In this document: one piece after another, positions 1 through 9,478 of the stretch
Layout: each line of letters begins with the position of its first letter
How positions within the stretch are numbered: position 1 is the first letter of the stretch
Origin: Sphingomonas sp. SUN019
GTDB taxonomy: Bacteria; Pseudomonadota; Alphaproteobacteria; Sphingomonadales; Sphingomonadaceae
Direction of reading: 5' to 3'
DNA length: 64,000 bases
Assembly (NCBI RefSeq): GCF_024758705.1
Contig: NZ_CP096971.1
Span: 744,001 to 808,000 of the forward strand
Translations under genes and position numbers: made by a program
Notes under the pieces: generated by a model
What the model was told of the DNA's origin: nothing
Seen by the model: the letters and a program-made list of their open reading frames with translations, nothing else
Database searches by the model: none

Positions 1-3000
1 GCCGCCTCGAAAATCTCGATCGCGCGGACGTAGCTGGGCAGCGCGTGCGCGCCGTCACGCTCGGCGATCGACAGCGCGAGCGTCTGCAGGCGGTTGTCCT
101 CCAGCACCAGCGCCGAAACGTCGTCTGTCATGCTGCCGAGCAGGATGTTGCGATCCTCGTACGACAGCCGCCCCTCGGTCATCTCGCGATTCAGCGCGAT
201 CTTGATGTTCACCTCATTGTCCGAACAATCGACGCCCGCCGAATTGTCGATGAAGTCGGTGTTGATCCGCCCGCCCCGGCCTGAAAACGCGATGCGCGCG
301 GCCTGAGTCACGCCCAGATTCGCGCCCTCGCCGATCGAAATCGCGCGCAATTCTTCGGCATCGACGCGCAGGCGATCGTTGGCCGGGTCGCCGACCGCGC
401 TGTTCGCCTCAGACGCAGCCTTCACATAGGTGCCGATGCCGCCGAACCAGATCAGGTCGACCGGCGCCTTCAGGATTGCGGAAATCAACGCGCCGGGTTC
501 GATCTCATCGACATTCAGGTCGAGCGCCGCCTTCACCTGCGGGGTCAGCGCGATCGATTTCGCATCACGCGCGAACACCCCGCCGCCCGCTGAAATCAGG
601 CCCTTGTCGTAATCCGCCCAGCTCGACCGCGGCAGCGCGAACATCCGCGCGCGCTCGGCCCAGCTTGCCGCCGGATCGGGATCGGGATCGAGGAAGATAT
701 GGCGGTGATCGAACGCCGCGACGATCTTCAGCGTCTGGCTGAGCAGCATTCCGTTGCCGAACACGTCGCCCGACATGTCGCCGCAGCCGACGACGCGGAT
801 CACGTCGTTCTGCACATCGACGCCGCGCTCCGCAAAATGGCGCTGAACCGACACCCACGCGCCCTTCGCAGTGATGCCCATCGCCTTGTGATCGTACCCG
901 ACGCTGCCGCCGCTGGCGAAGGCGTCGCCCAGCCAGAAGCCGCGTTCCAGTGCCAGCGCATTGGCGACGTCGCTGAACGTCGCGGTGCCCTTGTCCGCGG
1001 CGACCACGAAATACGGGTCTTCGCCGTCATGAACGCGCACGCCATCTGGATGGACGACCTTGCCCGCGACGATATTGTCGGTGATCGACAAGAGCGTACG
1101 GATGAAGATGCGATAGCTTTCGGTCCCCTCCGCCAGCCATGCGTCGCGGTCGCCGGGCGCGGGAAGGTGCTTGGGATAGAAACCACCCTTCGCGCCGGTT
1201 GGTACGATCACCGCATTCTTCACACGCTGTGCCTTCATCAGGCCGAGGATCTCAGTGCGGAAATCGTCGCGCCGGTCGGACCAGCGCAGGCCCCCGCGCG
1301 CCACCGGCCCAGCGCGCAAGTGAATACCCTCGACGCGCGGGGAGTATACCCAAACCTCGCGCCACGGCAGCGGCGCGGGCAGGCCCGGAATCTTCGCGCT
1401 GTCCAGCTTGAACGCCAGCGCTTCGGCGGCGGCGGGCGCGAAGGCGTTGGTGCGCAACGTCGCCGCGATGACCGCCTTGAAATTGCGCAGGATACGATCG
1501 TCGTCGATCGCCACGATCGCATCCAGCCCGGCGGCGATCTCCGCATCGCACGCCGCCGTGTCACCATTCGCGGCGGGATCATGCGCCATCGTGAAGCGGG
1601 CGATCAGAGCCTTGGCCAGTTCGGGCGCACGCGCCAGCGCGTCGACGACCGTCGTCAGGCCGTAGCTCATCCCCGCCTGCCGCAGGTAACGAAACCATGC
1701 GCGGAACAGAACGATCGCCTGCGGGGTAAGTCCCGCCGCCAGGATCAGCCGGCTGAACGCGTCATTCTCCGCCGCGCCCTTCAGCACCGCGGCGATCGCA
1801 TCCTCCAACACGACGCGGTCATGGTCCAGCGCCGCGCCTTCGGCCTGAACGACGAAGTCATGCACGAAACTGTCGCTGTCCTCGCGCAACCGCGTCGGCA
1901 GTTCGCCGATCACGCGGAACCCGAAATTCTCCAGCACCGGCACCGCGTCCGACAACGGCAACGCGCCATGCGTCTTGTAAATTTTCAGCCGCCGATCGTC
2001 CCCGCCGAGATGTGGGTAGATCAGGACCGAACGGTCGGCCGCGTCGGCGAGTTCGGACACGCGAAGAATGTCCTCGGCCGCCTCCTCCGCGGTGCTGACG
2101 GTGCGGTAATTGGGCGGAAACGCCGCCGCCCAGCGGATCGCCAGCCGCGCCGCGCGCGCCGCAGGGATATGTTCCGCCAGCGCCGCCTCGACATCCGACA
2201 CCCAGCCACGCACCATCTTCGCCAGCCGCGCGTCGAGCGCCTCGGCATCGGGCATCCGCCCTTCGCCGCGCAGATCGATCGTATAGCGCAGCATCGCGGT
2301 CGTGCCGTCTTCCATCGCGACCGACCAGTTCAAGATCGCGCCGTTCGCCGCCTCAGACAGCATCTCGCCGATCGCTACGCGCCGCGCGGTGGTGAGGTCG
2401 TCGCGCGGCAGCCACGCGAATGCGAACAGATGGCGCCCGAGCGACGATTGCACCAGCACCAGTTTCGGGCGCGGGCGATCGGCCAGACTCATCGCGGTGA
2501 GCGTCAGCGCCTCCAGCGCCTCGCCGTCGAATGCGGTGACCAGATCGTGCGGCAGCGCGGCCAGCGCGTGCGTCAGTGCCTTGCCATTGTGGCCGCCCGG
2601 ATCGAACGCGAACTTCGCCTCCAACTCGGCCAGCCGCTGGCGCAGCACCGGCACCGCACGCGGCGGCGCGTTCAGCGCGGCGCTGGTCCACAGCCCGGCA
2701 TGGATCGACAGTCCAGTAACCTTCGCCCCGTTGCGGATCGGTGTGACGATCAGGTCGAGCGGGACGCGGCGATGCACCGGTGACAACAAGCTGGACTTGA
2801 TCAGCAACGGCGCCTGCTGTCCGGCACGGAACCAATCCAGCGCCAGAAGGCGCGATCGATCGGCCAGCAACGGCGGTTCATGCGCGGCGCGCGCCAGTCC
2901 CAGCGGTTCACCGTCCACGCCGCCGGATTCCAGCCAGCGCTCTTGCCCCAGCAAGGTGAAGTGCCGGTCGAGGAACCAGCGCATCAGCGCCGCGCCTTCG

Positions 3001-3545
3001 GCATCGCCACCGGTATCCTCAATCTCGCCTGCGTCCGCCGCCAGCGTCGCCTGCATCGCGCGCCAGTCCTTCACGGCGGCGCGCACGTCGGCCAGCGACC
3101 CGGTCAGGTCATCGACCAAGTCGCGCCGGATGCGCGCATCGGCGCGCTCGGTTTCGATGTAGATCATCGATTCGCGCGTCGACGCGCCGTCCGCAACGCC
3201 GGTCAGCACGCCGTCGGCGTCGCGTGTTACGGGCACTACGGGATGGATGATGCGGTCGATCGGAATGTCATGCGCGCCGATTGCGGCTGCGATCGAATCG
3301 ACCAGGAACGGCATATCGTCGTTGACGATCGCCAGCCGCATCCGCCGCGCCGCGCCGTCGCCGGGCATTGATTCCAGTGCAATCGCCGCGGTCCCGCTCT
3401 CGCGTCGCTCGGCGGTCGCGGTCAGGAAAGCGGCTGCCTCCTGTTGCTCGGCCGGACCAAAGCCGTGCAATTCGCCCGGCAAAGCGCCCTTGGTCAGCCG
3501 CTCGGCGAGGGCCTGCGATAGTAACTTGAGAGACGATTTCGACAT
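1..3545 (-). CDS. NAD-specific glutamate dehydrogenase, large type (3' end outside window)
   Basis: Oxidatively deaminates glutamate to 2-oxoglutarate with NAD+ in the cytoplasm. Only the first ~1180 residues are in the window; this family is usually about 1,500-1,600 residues, so the C-terminus lies beyond base 1. The start is the ATG at 3543-3545 (MSKSSLKLLSQALAER). The N-terminal third carries the regulatory part of this family (VNDDMPFLVDS, then DRIIHPVVPV near residues 80-105). The catalytic signature KNAVIVPTGAKGGF lies around bases 1175-1220, preceded by RGGLRWSDRRDDFRTE. Further on, FGGIGTYV and GEGANLGVTQ are readable up to the window edge. The frame is open throughout with no disruption seen. 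It stands alone: the downstream end is not visible and the upstream PAS gene is on the same strand across a 72-bp gap. Family assignment is secure. Confidence 0.95.
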   Translation of the reverse strand, partial: MSKSSLKLLSQALAERLTKGALPGELHGFGPAEQQEAAAFLTATAERRESGTAAIALESMPGDGAARRMRLAIVNDDMPFLVDSIAAAIGAHDIPIDRIIHPVVPVTRDADGVLTGVADGASTRESMIYIETERADARIRRDLVDDLTGSLADVRAAVKDWRAMQATLAADAGEIEDTGGDAEGAALMRWFLDRHFTLLGQERWLESGGVDGEPLGLARAAHEPPLLADRSRLLALDWFRAGQQAPLLIKSSLLSPVHRRVPLDLIVTPIRNGAKVTGLSIHAGLWTSAALNAPPRAVPVLRQRLAELEAKFAFDPGGHNGKALTHALAALPHDLVTAFDGEALEALTLTAMSLADRPRPKLVLVQSSLGRHLFAFAWLPRDDLTTARRVAIGEMLSEAANGAILNWSVAMEDGTTAMLRYTIDLRGEGRMPDAEALDARLAKMVRGWVSDVEAALAEHIPAARAARLAIRWAAAFPPNYRTVSTAEEAAEDILRVSELADAADRSVLIYPHLGGDDRRLKIYKTHGALPLSDAVPVLENFGFRVIGELPTRLREDSDSFVHDFVVQAEGAALDHDRVVLEDAIAAVLKGAAENDAFSRLILAAGLTPQAIVLFRAWFRYLRQAGMSYGLTTVVDALARAPELAKALIARFTMAHDPAANGDTAACDAEIAAGLDAIVAIDDDRILRNFKAVIAATLRTNAFAPAAAEALAFKLDSAKIPGLPAPLPWREVWVYSPRVEGIHLRAGPVARGGLRWSDRRDDFRTEILGLMKAQRVKNAVIVPTGAKGGFYPKHLPAPGDRDAWLAEGTESYRIFIRTLLSITDNIVAGKVVHPDGVRVHDGEDPYFVVAADKGTATFSDVANALALERGFWLGDAFASGGSVGYDHKAMGITAKGAWVSVQRHFAERGVDVQNDVIRVVGCGDMSGDVFGNGMLLSQTLKIVAAFDHRHIFLDPDPDPAASWAERARMFALPRSSWADYDKGLISAGGGVFARDAKSIALTPQVKAALDLNVDEIEPGALISAILKAPVDLIWFGGIGTYVKAASEANSAVGDPANDRLRVDAEELRAISIGEGANLGVTQAARIAFSGRGGRINTDFIDNSAGVDCSDNEVNIKIALNREMTEGRLSYEDRNILLGSMTDDVSALVLEDNRLQTLALSIAERDGAHALPSYVRAIEIFEA

Positions 3546-3617
3546 GGCGGGGTCTATGCCCCCGCCGCGGTTCGCGCTCAACCCCCACCGCTGTTTCGGC
3601 GCAGAAGCGCTCGAAAC

Positions 3618-4922
3618 TTACCCGAGCGCGGCAACCGCGCGCGCGGTAAGTTTCGCGTCATTCTCGACCGCGCCGAGCACGTCGAGCGATCCGTCGGCCG
3701 CGGCGCGCGCGACCAGCAGGACGAACTCGCCCGTCGCCGCGCTCGTCGGCACCGTTACGCTCGCGATCGCCGCACGATCGCACCGCGGCGCAGGCGTGCG
3801 CACCACCGGGCGACGTTCCGCACGCGCCGCGGCGACCACACCCTTGATTCCGCCGGGGAAGCCATCGATGAACTCGACCAGTTCGCCCGTCAGCACGCCG
3901 ACGCGCGCCGCATGCGTCAGCACCGCGGCGAACTCGGTCACCCGCGTCTTGTCGTAATCCGCGCCGAACACCAGCTTCACGACGGGCGTCATCGGCGCGC
4001 GCGCCTGCGCTGAGATGCCGGCGTCGTCGAGCAGTTCGGCCAATCCCTCGGCATCCTCTGCCGCAGTCAGCGCGAAGTCGTGCGCCCGGCCCAGCGCGCG
4101 GTACAAAGCGGCGCGGCTGCGCGTATCGTGGGCCCGCGCCACCGCCGCGGTCTCGCGCGCGATCGCCAGCCGATCGGCGAGCGATTCGGGAATTGCTTCC
4201 GTCGTTTCCTCCACCTCGGACGGTGCATCCTCGGCCACCCCGGCGCTTGGCCCATCGGCCCAGACCGCGGGCGTCTCGCTCGCACGCGGCGCGGTTCGCA
4301 CCGCCGCCGCCAGCTCCGCGTCGAGCTTAGCCTGCTCGGCCGGCGCGACCAGTTCCTTCCAGTTGATCACGCCGTAGATGTAATCGATGGAATCCGCGTC
4401 GGATGAGAACGGCATCAGGATGCCGCGATACATCGTGTTGTTGCCGCGCGACGCGACGAACTCAGCTTCGAACCCGATCGGAGCGCGATTCGCGATGATC
4501 TGCAGGTAATGGTCCGTCAGCCGCGACAGCAAGGACCGCGCGGGCACCTGCGAGATATGCGCGATCGAATGGTCGAGCGAACATTCCTCCCGCAGCGCAC
4601 GGCCCAGATACTGGATCGCCGGATCCTCGATCCCGCGCGAGAAATCCAGCAGCACGCTATGCGGGCCGAAATCGGCGATCGAGGCCGGATCAAGATCCTC
4701 GATCGACGGATAGGCGCGGCCCTTCAGCAACGACACCCAGTGGTTATAGGCGCGGACGTGCATCCGGCGCTCATCGCCACCGATCTCGATTGTCGCCTCG
4801 CCGACGCCGCCCTCGGTCGGGTCGTTATCGGCATCGTGTCGGGCCTGATCCAGGCCGCGGGCGGTATCCATGCGCAACTGTCCCTCGGGGGCGATTGTTC
4901 GAGCGGCGGTTGTGCCCGCCAT
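3618..4922 (-). CDS. PAS-domain protein of unknown role
   Basis: About 434 residues from the chosen start. Residues ~45-200 form a PAS-like sensor domain (NHWVSLLKGRAYPSIEDLDP, LDFSRGIEDPAIQYLGR, then GVINWKELV), the type found in alphaproteobacterial PAS_5-like proteins. The C-terminal half is alanine- and arginine-rich with no enzymatic motif I recognise. No kinase, GGDEF or HTH domain is visible, so output is unknown. The ATG at 4922 (MAGTTAAR) is one possible start; an ATG at 4871 (MDTARGLDQ) has a better GAGGG-type ribosome binding site about 10 nt upstream, and the frame stays open back to 5018 into the tRNA leader. The start is therefore uncertain. It lies between the glutamate dehydrogenase and tRNA-Thr genes. 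A 42-bp stretch of its coding sequence is repeated imperfectly beyond the tRNA. Confidence 0.8.
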   Translation of the reverse strand: MAGTTAARTIAPEGQLRMDTARGLDQARHDADNDPTEGGVGEATIEIGGDERRMHVRAYNHWVSLLKGRAYPSIEDLDPASIADFGPHSVLLDFSRGIEDPAIQYLGRALREECSLDHSIAHISQVPARSLLSRLTDHYLQIIANRAPIGFEAEFVASRGNNTMYRGILMPFSSDADSIDYIYGVINWKELVAPAEQAKLDAELAAAVRTAPRASETPAVWADGPSAGVAEDAPSEVEETTEAIPESLADRLAIARETAAVARAHDTRSRAALYRALGRAHDFALTAAEDAEGLAELLDDAGISAQARAPMTPVVKLVFGADYDKTRVTEFAAVLTHAARVGVLTGELVEFIDGFPGGIKGVVAAARAERRPVVRTPAPRCDRAAIASVTVPTSAATGEFVLLVARAAADGSLDVLGAVENDAKLTARAVAALG

Positions 4923-5025
4923 GTGGTAAAGACCGCGTAAAGGCCGCGAATTACCGGCGCGCTTGCAGCCGCCCAAATCACCTGCTACGCGCCGCTCCCT
5001 CGACGTGCAGCACTGCACGGCACGG

Positions 5026-5101
5026 GCCGCTTTAGCTCAGCTGGTAGAGCATCGCATTCGTAATGCGGGGGTCACAGGTTCGAGTCCTGTAAGCGGCACC
5101 A
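5026..5101 (+). tRNA. tRNA-Thr (anticodon CGT)
   Basis: A full cloverleaf can be drawn. The 7-bp acceptor stem GCCGCTT pairs with AAGCGGC, the D-arm is TAGCTCAGCTGGTAGAGCA, the anticodon stem is TCGCA/TGCGG with loop TTCGTAA (anticodon CGT, reading ACG), the T-arm is CACAGGTTCGAGTCCTGT, and CCA is encoded (5099-5101). The tRNA is intact despite serving as an integration target, because the element restored its 3' half. The matching copy is at 17639-17683. Confidence 0.95.
5057..5101 (+). repeat. attL-type direct repeat (tRNA-Thr 3' part)
   Basis: 45 bp, from the anticodon loop through the encoded CCA, identical by eye to 17639-17683. Identity stops immediately outside on both sides (a at 5056 versus c at 17638; c at 5102 versus t at 17684). 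This is the classical footprint of integration into a tRNA gene. Confidence 0.9.
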
Positions 5102-5352
5102 CCCCTTTCAGCAGGCAAGAACAGTGACATACGGCGGAAGTGCCTTCCGGGTGGGTCCGTGTTTGGGTACTGCGTGGGGCGCTTTGGGTGGGACAGATGA
5201 GACAAGGCCCACGCCACCCCCTGCCTCGCTGCGCACGTGGCGAGCACCTCGGCTGGCACGGTCAAAAGTCGCTTTCCGGCGTTTGAATACTACGCTCGGC
5301 CCCGCCTATCTCGACCGTCGCCTCGCCGACGCTGCCCTCGTTCGGGTCGGGC
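5102..5352. other. Left end of the element, no gene seen
   Basis: Only short frames are present and none has a convincing ribosome binding site. Bases 5308-5349 resemble 4783-4824 inside the PAS gene (about 38 of 42 identical by eye, same orientation). Confidence 0.6.
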
Positions 5353-5943
5353 TCACGGGTTGATATGCGCTTCGGGGCGAGACAAAAGATTAAGCGATTC
5401 TAACCTGCAATCGAATTTCTCAATCTCGGCTATCAACTCCTCTATATCTTTCATTTCGTCTGCGAAGGGGTCTCGAATAGTACGAAGAGAGACTTTGCTA
5501 GACTTGTGAACCATATCGCCGCGAGCTTTGCCAGTTCGATCGAGCTGTATCAACATTGTCTCGATAAGATCCCCGGGGAATACCCCCAGTGGCACAAGGA
5601 GATCAGCAATATTCTTACGTTTAATACCGTTGTTCTCGCCAACGACATTGGCCTGAGTTTTTATTGCTTGTTCCACGATCTTTTCAAAATTACCCCCGCT
5701 GTGAGGGGCAAGCGGATCGAGAGGGACTGAAACCCGCTCGGGTTGTCGAAACGCTACCAGTGCTGCCAGGACGCGATCAACAACGCACGAATTCTTCCAC
5801 CTATCCTCGGCTTCACTTAAAATTCGTCGCGTTACTGCTTCCCAATATGATTGCATTTCCGCATGTGAAAACACCACAAATGCCTGACATTTTAAGAGAC
5901 TCGCATTTGAATAGGGAACGGTTGGGCTGGGAGAAAAGTCCAT
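5353..5943 (-). CDS. HEPN-domain protein, putative ribonuclease (MAE_28990-like)
   Basis: 196 residues from the ATG at 5943; a TTG one codon earlier is also possible. The N-terminus (AFVVFSHAEMQSYWEAV, residues 21-37) and the C-terminal helix carrying R141-GDMV-H146 match the HEPN fold, whose RNase members use an R-x4-6-H motif; here it is R-x4-H. HEPN proteins of this group are commonly encoded beside DUF262 proteins, and that is the case here: the DUF262 gene lies 62 bp upstream on the same strand. Family knowledge suggests an anti-phage or toxin-like RNase. Because the DUF262 partner has lost its N-terminus and probably its promoter, expression of this gene is doubtful. The region is AT-rich relative to the core chromosome, which fits transfer. 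Confidence 0.7.
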   Translation of the reverse strand: MDFSPSPTVPYSNASLLKCQAFVVFSHAEMQSYWEAVTRRILSEAEDRWKNSCVVDRVLAALVAFRQPERVSVPLDPLAPHSGGNFEKIVEQAIKTQANVVGENNGIKRKNIADLLVPLGVFPGDLIETMLIQLDRTGKARGDMVHKSSKVSLRTIRDPFADEMKDIEELIAEIEKFDCRLESLNLLSRPEAHINP

Positions 5944-6005
5944 CAAGTCTTATTTGAGGACTGCAACTGCATGATGAAGGATTTGGAATTCAACTGACGG
6001 CATAA

Positions 6006-6956
6006 CTACGCCAGAAACTTGATATGGGCCAAGCTTATTCCAGACACATTTTCAAGTGCCTCGCCCCAGCGGTTAAAACGCATTCTGTTGGACGTCAACG
6101 ATTTAGTGGTCGTTTCAAGAGCCGTTCGGAACGTCTCATCGTTACATAACTTTATAAAAGCAGGTTTAATCTCTGATATTTTGCCCTCCAAGGCTGACCT
6201 TACTTCCGGGTAGGAAAAGTAATGCAACATTATATCAAAGCCAGCACGGTTCTTTTTCGGCTCGAATTCATCGCCATTCCACTTTCTCAGAAAATGGTCA
6301 CTTCCAAACGCGCGTTTTGTAAAGATAAAAGCGTGTTCCATCTCCGAGACTTGATTGCGAATTTCGTTTTCTTGGTTCGTCCACTGAGCATTTAATGTCT
6401 TTGTCGCATTATCTAAAAATAGTTTTAGGTTTCCATTATGCGACGAGATAAAGTTTCTGTACGCTATAAACCGCAATAGTATTTCTGCATCGCGCATTCT
6501 GAAGTCCGGATATTTAAGATTTAATGCATCCTTCAATCCGTCAGACTGCGCAGAAGAATCATCCACGTATCCGGAGAACGGCCCGGCATTTAATGCCTGA
6601 CGAAGTTCTTGCGGCGATAATTGTACGCTACCGGTATTTATCCGTAAAAATACCTCGTAAAGATACGCCTCGTGTTGCCAATTTCTTATAACAATCGTTC
6701 TGATACTAGCGTTATCAAATGCACTGCGGTCATCAGATAAATTAAGCTCGTCTCTGAGATTAGAGTAAGTCTTTTTATTCAGGTGTTTTAGTTCAGTTAA
6801 ACCACTCAAACGTAACGGCTTGAATTGATCACTGTTATCAATAGATGCAAAACGTCTAATTGCGAGGAGTCTCTGCTTTCCATCAATCACTATAAATGAT
6901 CCACGGCGTCCCGGGGCCTCTGCCAAAATGAGTTGTGCATCGGGGGTTTGAGACAA
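6006..6956 (-). pseudogene. DUF262 (GmrS-like) protein, 5'-truncated
   Basis: The frame reads ILAEAP-GRRGSF-VIDGKQRLLAIRRF near its beginning, which is the DGQQR nucleotide-binding/hydrolysis motif of DUF262 proteins (the GmrS half of GmrSD type IV restriction enzymes), followed by VFLRINTGSVQLSPQELRQA. About 60-80 residues that normally precede the motif are missing, and the frame has only a TTG at 6956 instead of a real start. Homology appears to begin at about 6938, exactly where the sequence changes into the ATPase remnant on the other strand. The C-terminal part is a full-looking helical region ending at 6006. No HNH (GmrD) domain is present. The downstream partner is the HEPN gene. Confidence 0.75.
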
Positions 6957-7630
6957 CCCGCTTCGTCAACACCATCACCACCATGACCCATAACGATCAG
7001 GTCAACGGACTTTGCATCGTGGCCGACACGATCAAAAAATTCGTTTCGCTTATGGACAAGACCGAAGCCCGCAAATTCGGCGACACGATCCGGCGGTTCG
7101 TGATGAAGGGCGGAACCTATGTCGGTCTGGCACACACCAACAAAAACCGAAGCTCAGATGGGAAGCGGGTCCATTCCGGCACCACGGACCTGCTTGAGGA
7201 TTTCGATTGTGCGTTCATGCTCGACGAGGTCGAAAAGGACGAAGGCCGAAGGGTGGTGGCTTTCGAAAACATCAAGCGCCGCGGAAATGTCGCCTCGACA
7301 GCAGCGTACTCCTACTCGATCGAGGAAGGGCAATCTTACGCCTCGGTCCTCGCCTCAGTCGGCAAGGTAGGCGACGAGGAACTGACCGAACTGTTCCGCC
7401 AGTCGGAAGTGCGATCCGACACTCCCATTATCGCAGCAATCGAACGCGAGATTGCGAATGGTATCAGGTCGAAAATGCTGTTGGCCAAAGCGGTCAGTTG
7501 CACCGAGCGTATCGGGCGTAATCGGGTCGTTACGATCATCGAGCGCTACACCGGCGATGATCCCGCAGTGCACAAATGGACCTTCGCTACCGGCGGTCAC
7601 GGCAAGCGGGAATACACCCCGTTGACTTAA
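6935..7630 (+). pseudogene. RepA-like AAA ATPase, C-terminal part only
   Basis: The readable product begins without a true start (GTG at 6935, first ATG at 6983) and runs VADTIKKFVSLMDK, GGTYVGLAHTNKN, HSGTTDLLEDFDCAFMLDE. This resembles the Walker B and following segments of RepA/AAA_25-type replicative helicase ATPases found on plasmids and islands; the Walker A segment is missing. About 230 residues remain, with a tail (RYTGDDPAVHKWTF) typical of the C-terminal extension of such proteins. The 5' end was lost at the same junction that truncates the DUF262 gene. The assignment to this ATPase group is by motif impression. Confidence 0.6.
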
Positions 7631-7914
7631 GCTAAGGACTAACAGTCCGCAGCATCGAAAGTTGGGGGGCGGAGACCAGAGCCCCAGAATTCCAGGTCCC
7701 CGCCACCTCTCCAGCTTTCCGGCGATCGGCCTCCCTCGGCGCGGCACCTCCCCAATCCGGAGTGCCAGCCGGGGGCATCCGACTTGCCCTCCTGACGGCC
7801 CACCCGACGCGACTTCGCCCGTGCAGGGCACTTCCCCATCGCCGCCGATCCTCCGCGTCCAGCGGGCTTCTGCGCGGTCGGGGCTTCAACCCACACAAAC
7901 TAGGAAACCACATC

Positions 7915-9084
7915 ATGCCAAAGGCTAAACTGGATAACACGTTCTGCCTCACCGCCTCCTGCCCAACGGGCAAAAACAAGGAAACGTACTACGACACGAT
8001 CACGACTGGTTTCGTCCTTGAAGTGCGATCCTCCGGTGGACGGACCTTCTATATGCGCTACCAAGATGCGCACGATCGCCAACGCCAGCATCGCATTGGT
8101 GCCTACGGCGACATCACGTTCGAGCAGGCCCGTAAGGAGGCCAAGCGCCTTCGTTCGGAGATCACGCTCGGCGGCAACCCCGCGGCAGCGAAGGAAGAGC
8201 TTCGGGCAGTACCGACGTATGCCGAGCTTGCCGCACAGCACCTTGCCCATGCGAAGACGTATTAACGCAGCTACAGCACCACTGAAATGTATGTCCGGCG
8301 GCACATCGTTCCGCGTTGGGGCAAGGTTCGCCTGACTGACATTCGCCAACAGGACGTTGCGGTATGGCTTGCTGAAAAGGCGACTAGCGGTCTGGCACCC
8401 GCCACGGTCGAGAAAATCCGGGTCACGTTCGGACGCTCTTTCTCGCTTGCGCTGACTTGGGGCACCCCCGGCGTCACCCGCAATCCGATCGTCGGCATTC
8501 GCCGTCCGCCGATCAACAACGCACGGGAACGCTTCCTGACTGTCGAAGAGGCCCGTCGGCTGCAAAGGGCGGTGGTGGACTCGCGCAACACGCTGCTGCC
8601 GTCCATCGTAGGACTGCTGTTGCTGACCGGCGCACGGGTGTCCGCGCTCCTGAAAGCGGAATGGGCCCACATCGACCTTGATCGGCGTGCCTGGCTAATC
8701 CCGACATCGAAAACCGGAAAGTCACGACACGTGCCGCTATCGCAAGCGGCAATCGACATTATCGTGCAACTGCATCGGGTCGGGCGGTGTCCGTACCTGC
8801 TGCCGAACCCGGACACGCTGAAGCCATTCACGACGATCAAGCACGCGTGGCAGAAAGCGCGGCGCGATGCGGGACTGGACGACCTGCGCATCCATGACCT
8901 GCGCCATTCGGCGGCGTCGTTCATGATCAACTCGGGTGTCGACCTGTTCGCGGTCGGCAAGGTGCTGGGTCACGCCAGCTATCAGAGTACGCAACGGTAC
9001 TCCCATTTGGCCAATGACACTCTGCTGGCCGCCGTGGAAGCGGGAGCTTCGAAACAGAGCATCGATTGGGCTCAAGCTAAGTAA
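7915..9084 (+). pseudogene. Tyrosine integrase interrupted by an in-frame TAA
   Basis: The start ATG (7915, MPKAKLDNTF) has AGGA about 10 nt upstream. The first 116 codons encode the DUF4102-type N-terminal arm-binding domain. A TAA at 8263-8265 then stops the frame, and the same frame resumes at once with RSYSTTEMYVRRHIVPRWG and reads through to 9084. The catalytic domain is complete: LLTGARVSALL (first Arg), HDLRHSAASFM (His-x-x-Arg) and LGHASYQSTQRYSHL (His and Tyr). A single base change can create the TAA, so this is a nonsense allele or a sequencing error, not a large rearrangement. An ATG at 8287 could restart translation of the core-binding and catalytic domains without the N-terminal domain. 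It is presumably the enzyme that put the element into tRNA-Thr. Confidence 0.88.
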
Positions 9085-9478
9085 TTCCCCTTCCCCGACC
9101 CATTCGCTGGCATATTGCTGGTGGATGGGTCGGGCCCAAATTTTTTTTCGGCGGGGTTATCCTGTGCGCTGATGCGCCGAGGTCCGACCCGATTTTCCTC
9201 GGACTAATCGCTCTGCCAAGCGTTTCATTGCATCAAGCGCGATAAGGTTTGAGGCACATAAAAAGCTAGCCGCTTCGCCTTCCTATTTTATGAGAGTTCA
9301 GGGGTTAAAATAAATATATCCTTTGCCAATCGTCTTTCGAAGTTAATTGTGAATAACTTAGATCCATCTGGGCTAGACCGACATAAATATTGGCCTATTT
9401 AGGAAATGTTCGGTATTGGATACCGGCCCGGATCTAATTACCAGCGAAGGAAGCAATTCATATTTAGGAGGTTATATA
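9085..9478. other. AT-rich non-coding stretch upstream of a small gene
   Basis: About 390 bp with no credible ORF. AT-rich segments (9300-9480) probably contain the promoter of the gene at 9479, but no clear -35/-10 pair can be chosen by eye. Confidence 0.5.

Noticed and set aside
699..2783. Long plus-strand frame of 694 codons opposite the glutamate dehydrogenase gene
   Set aside because: It lies fully within the GDH coding sequence on the other strand; its Arg/His-rich composition is typical of antisense frames in GC-rich genes.
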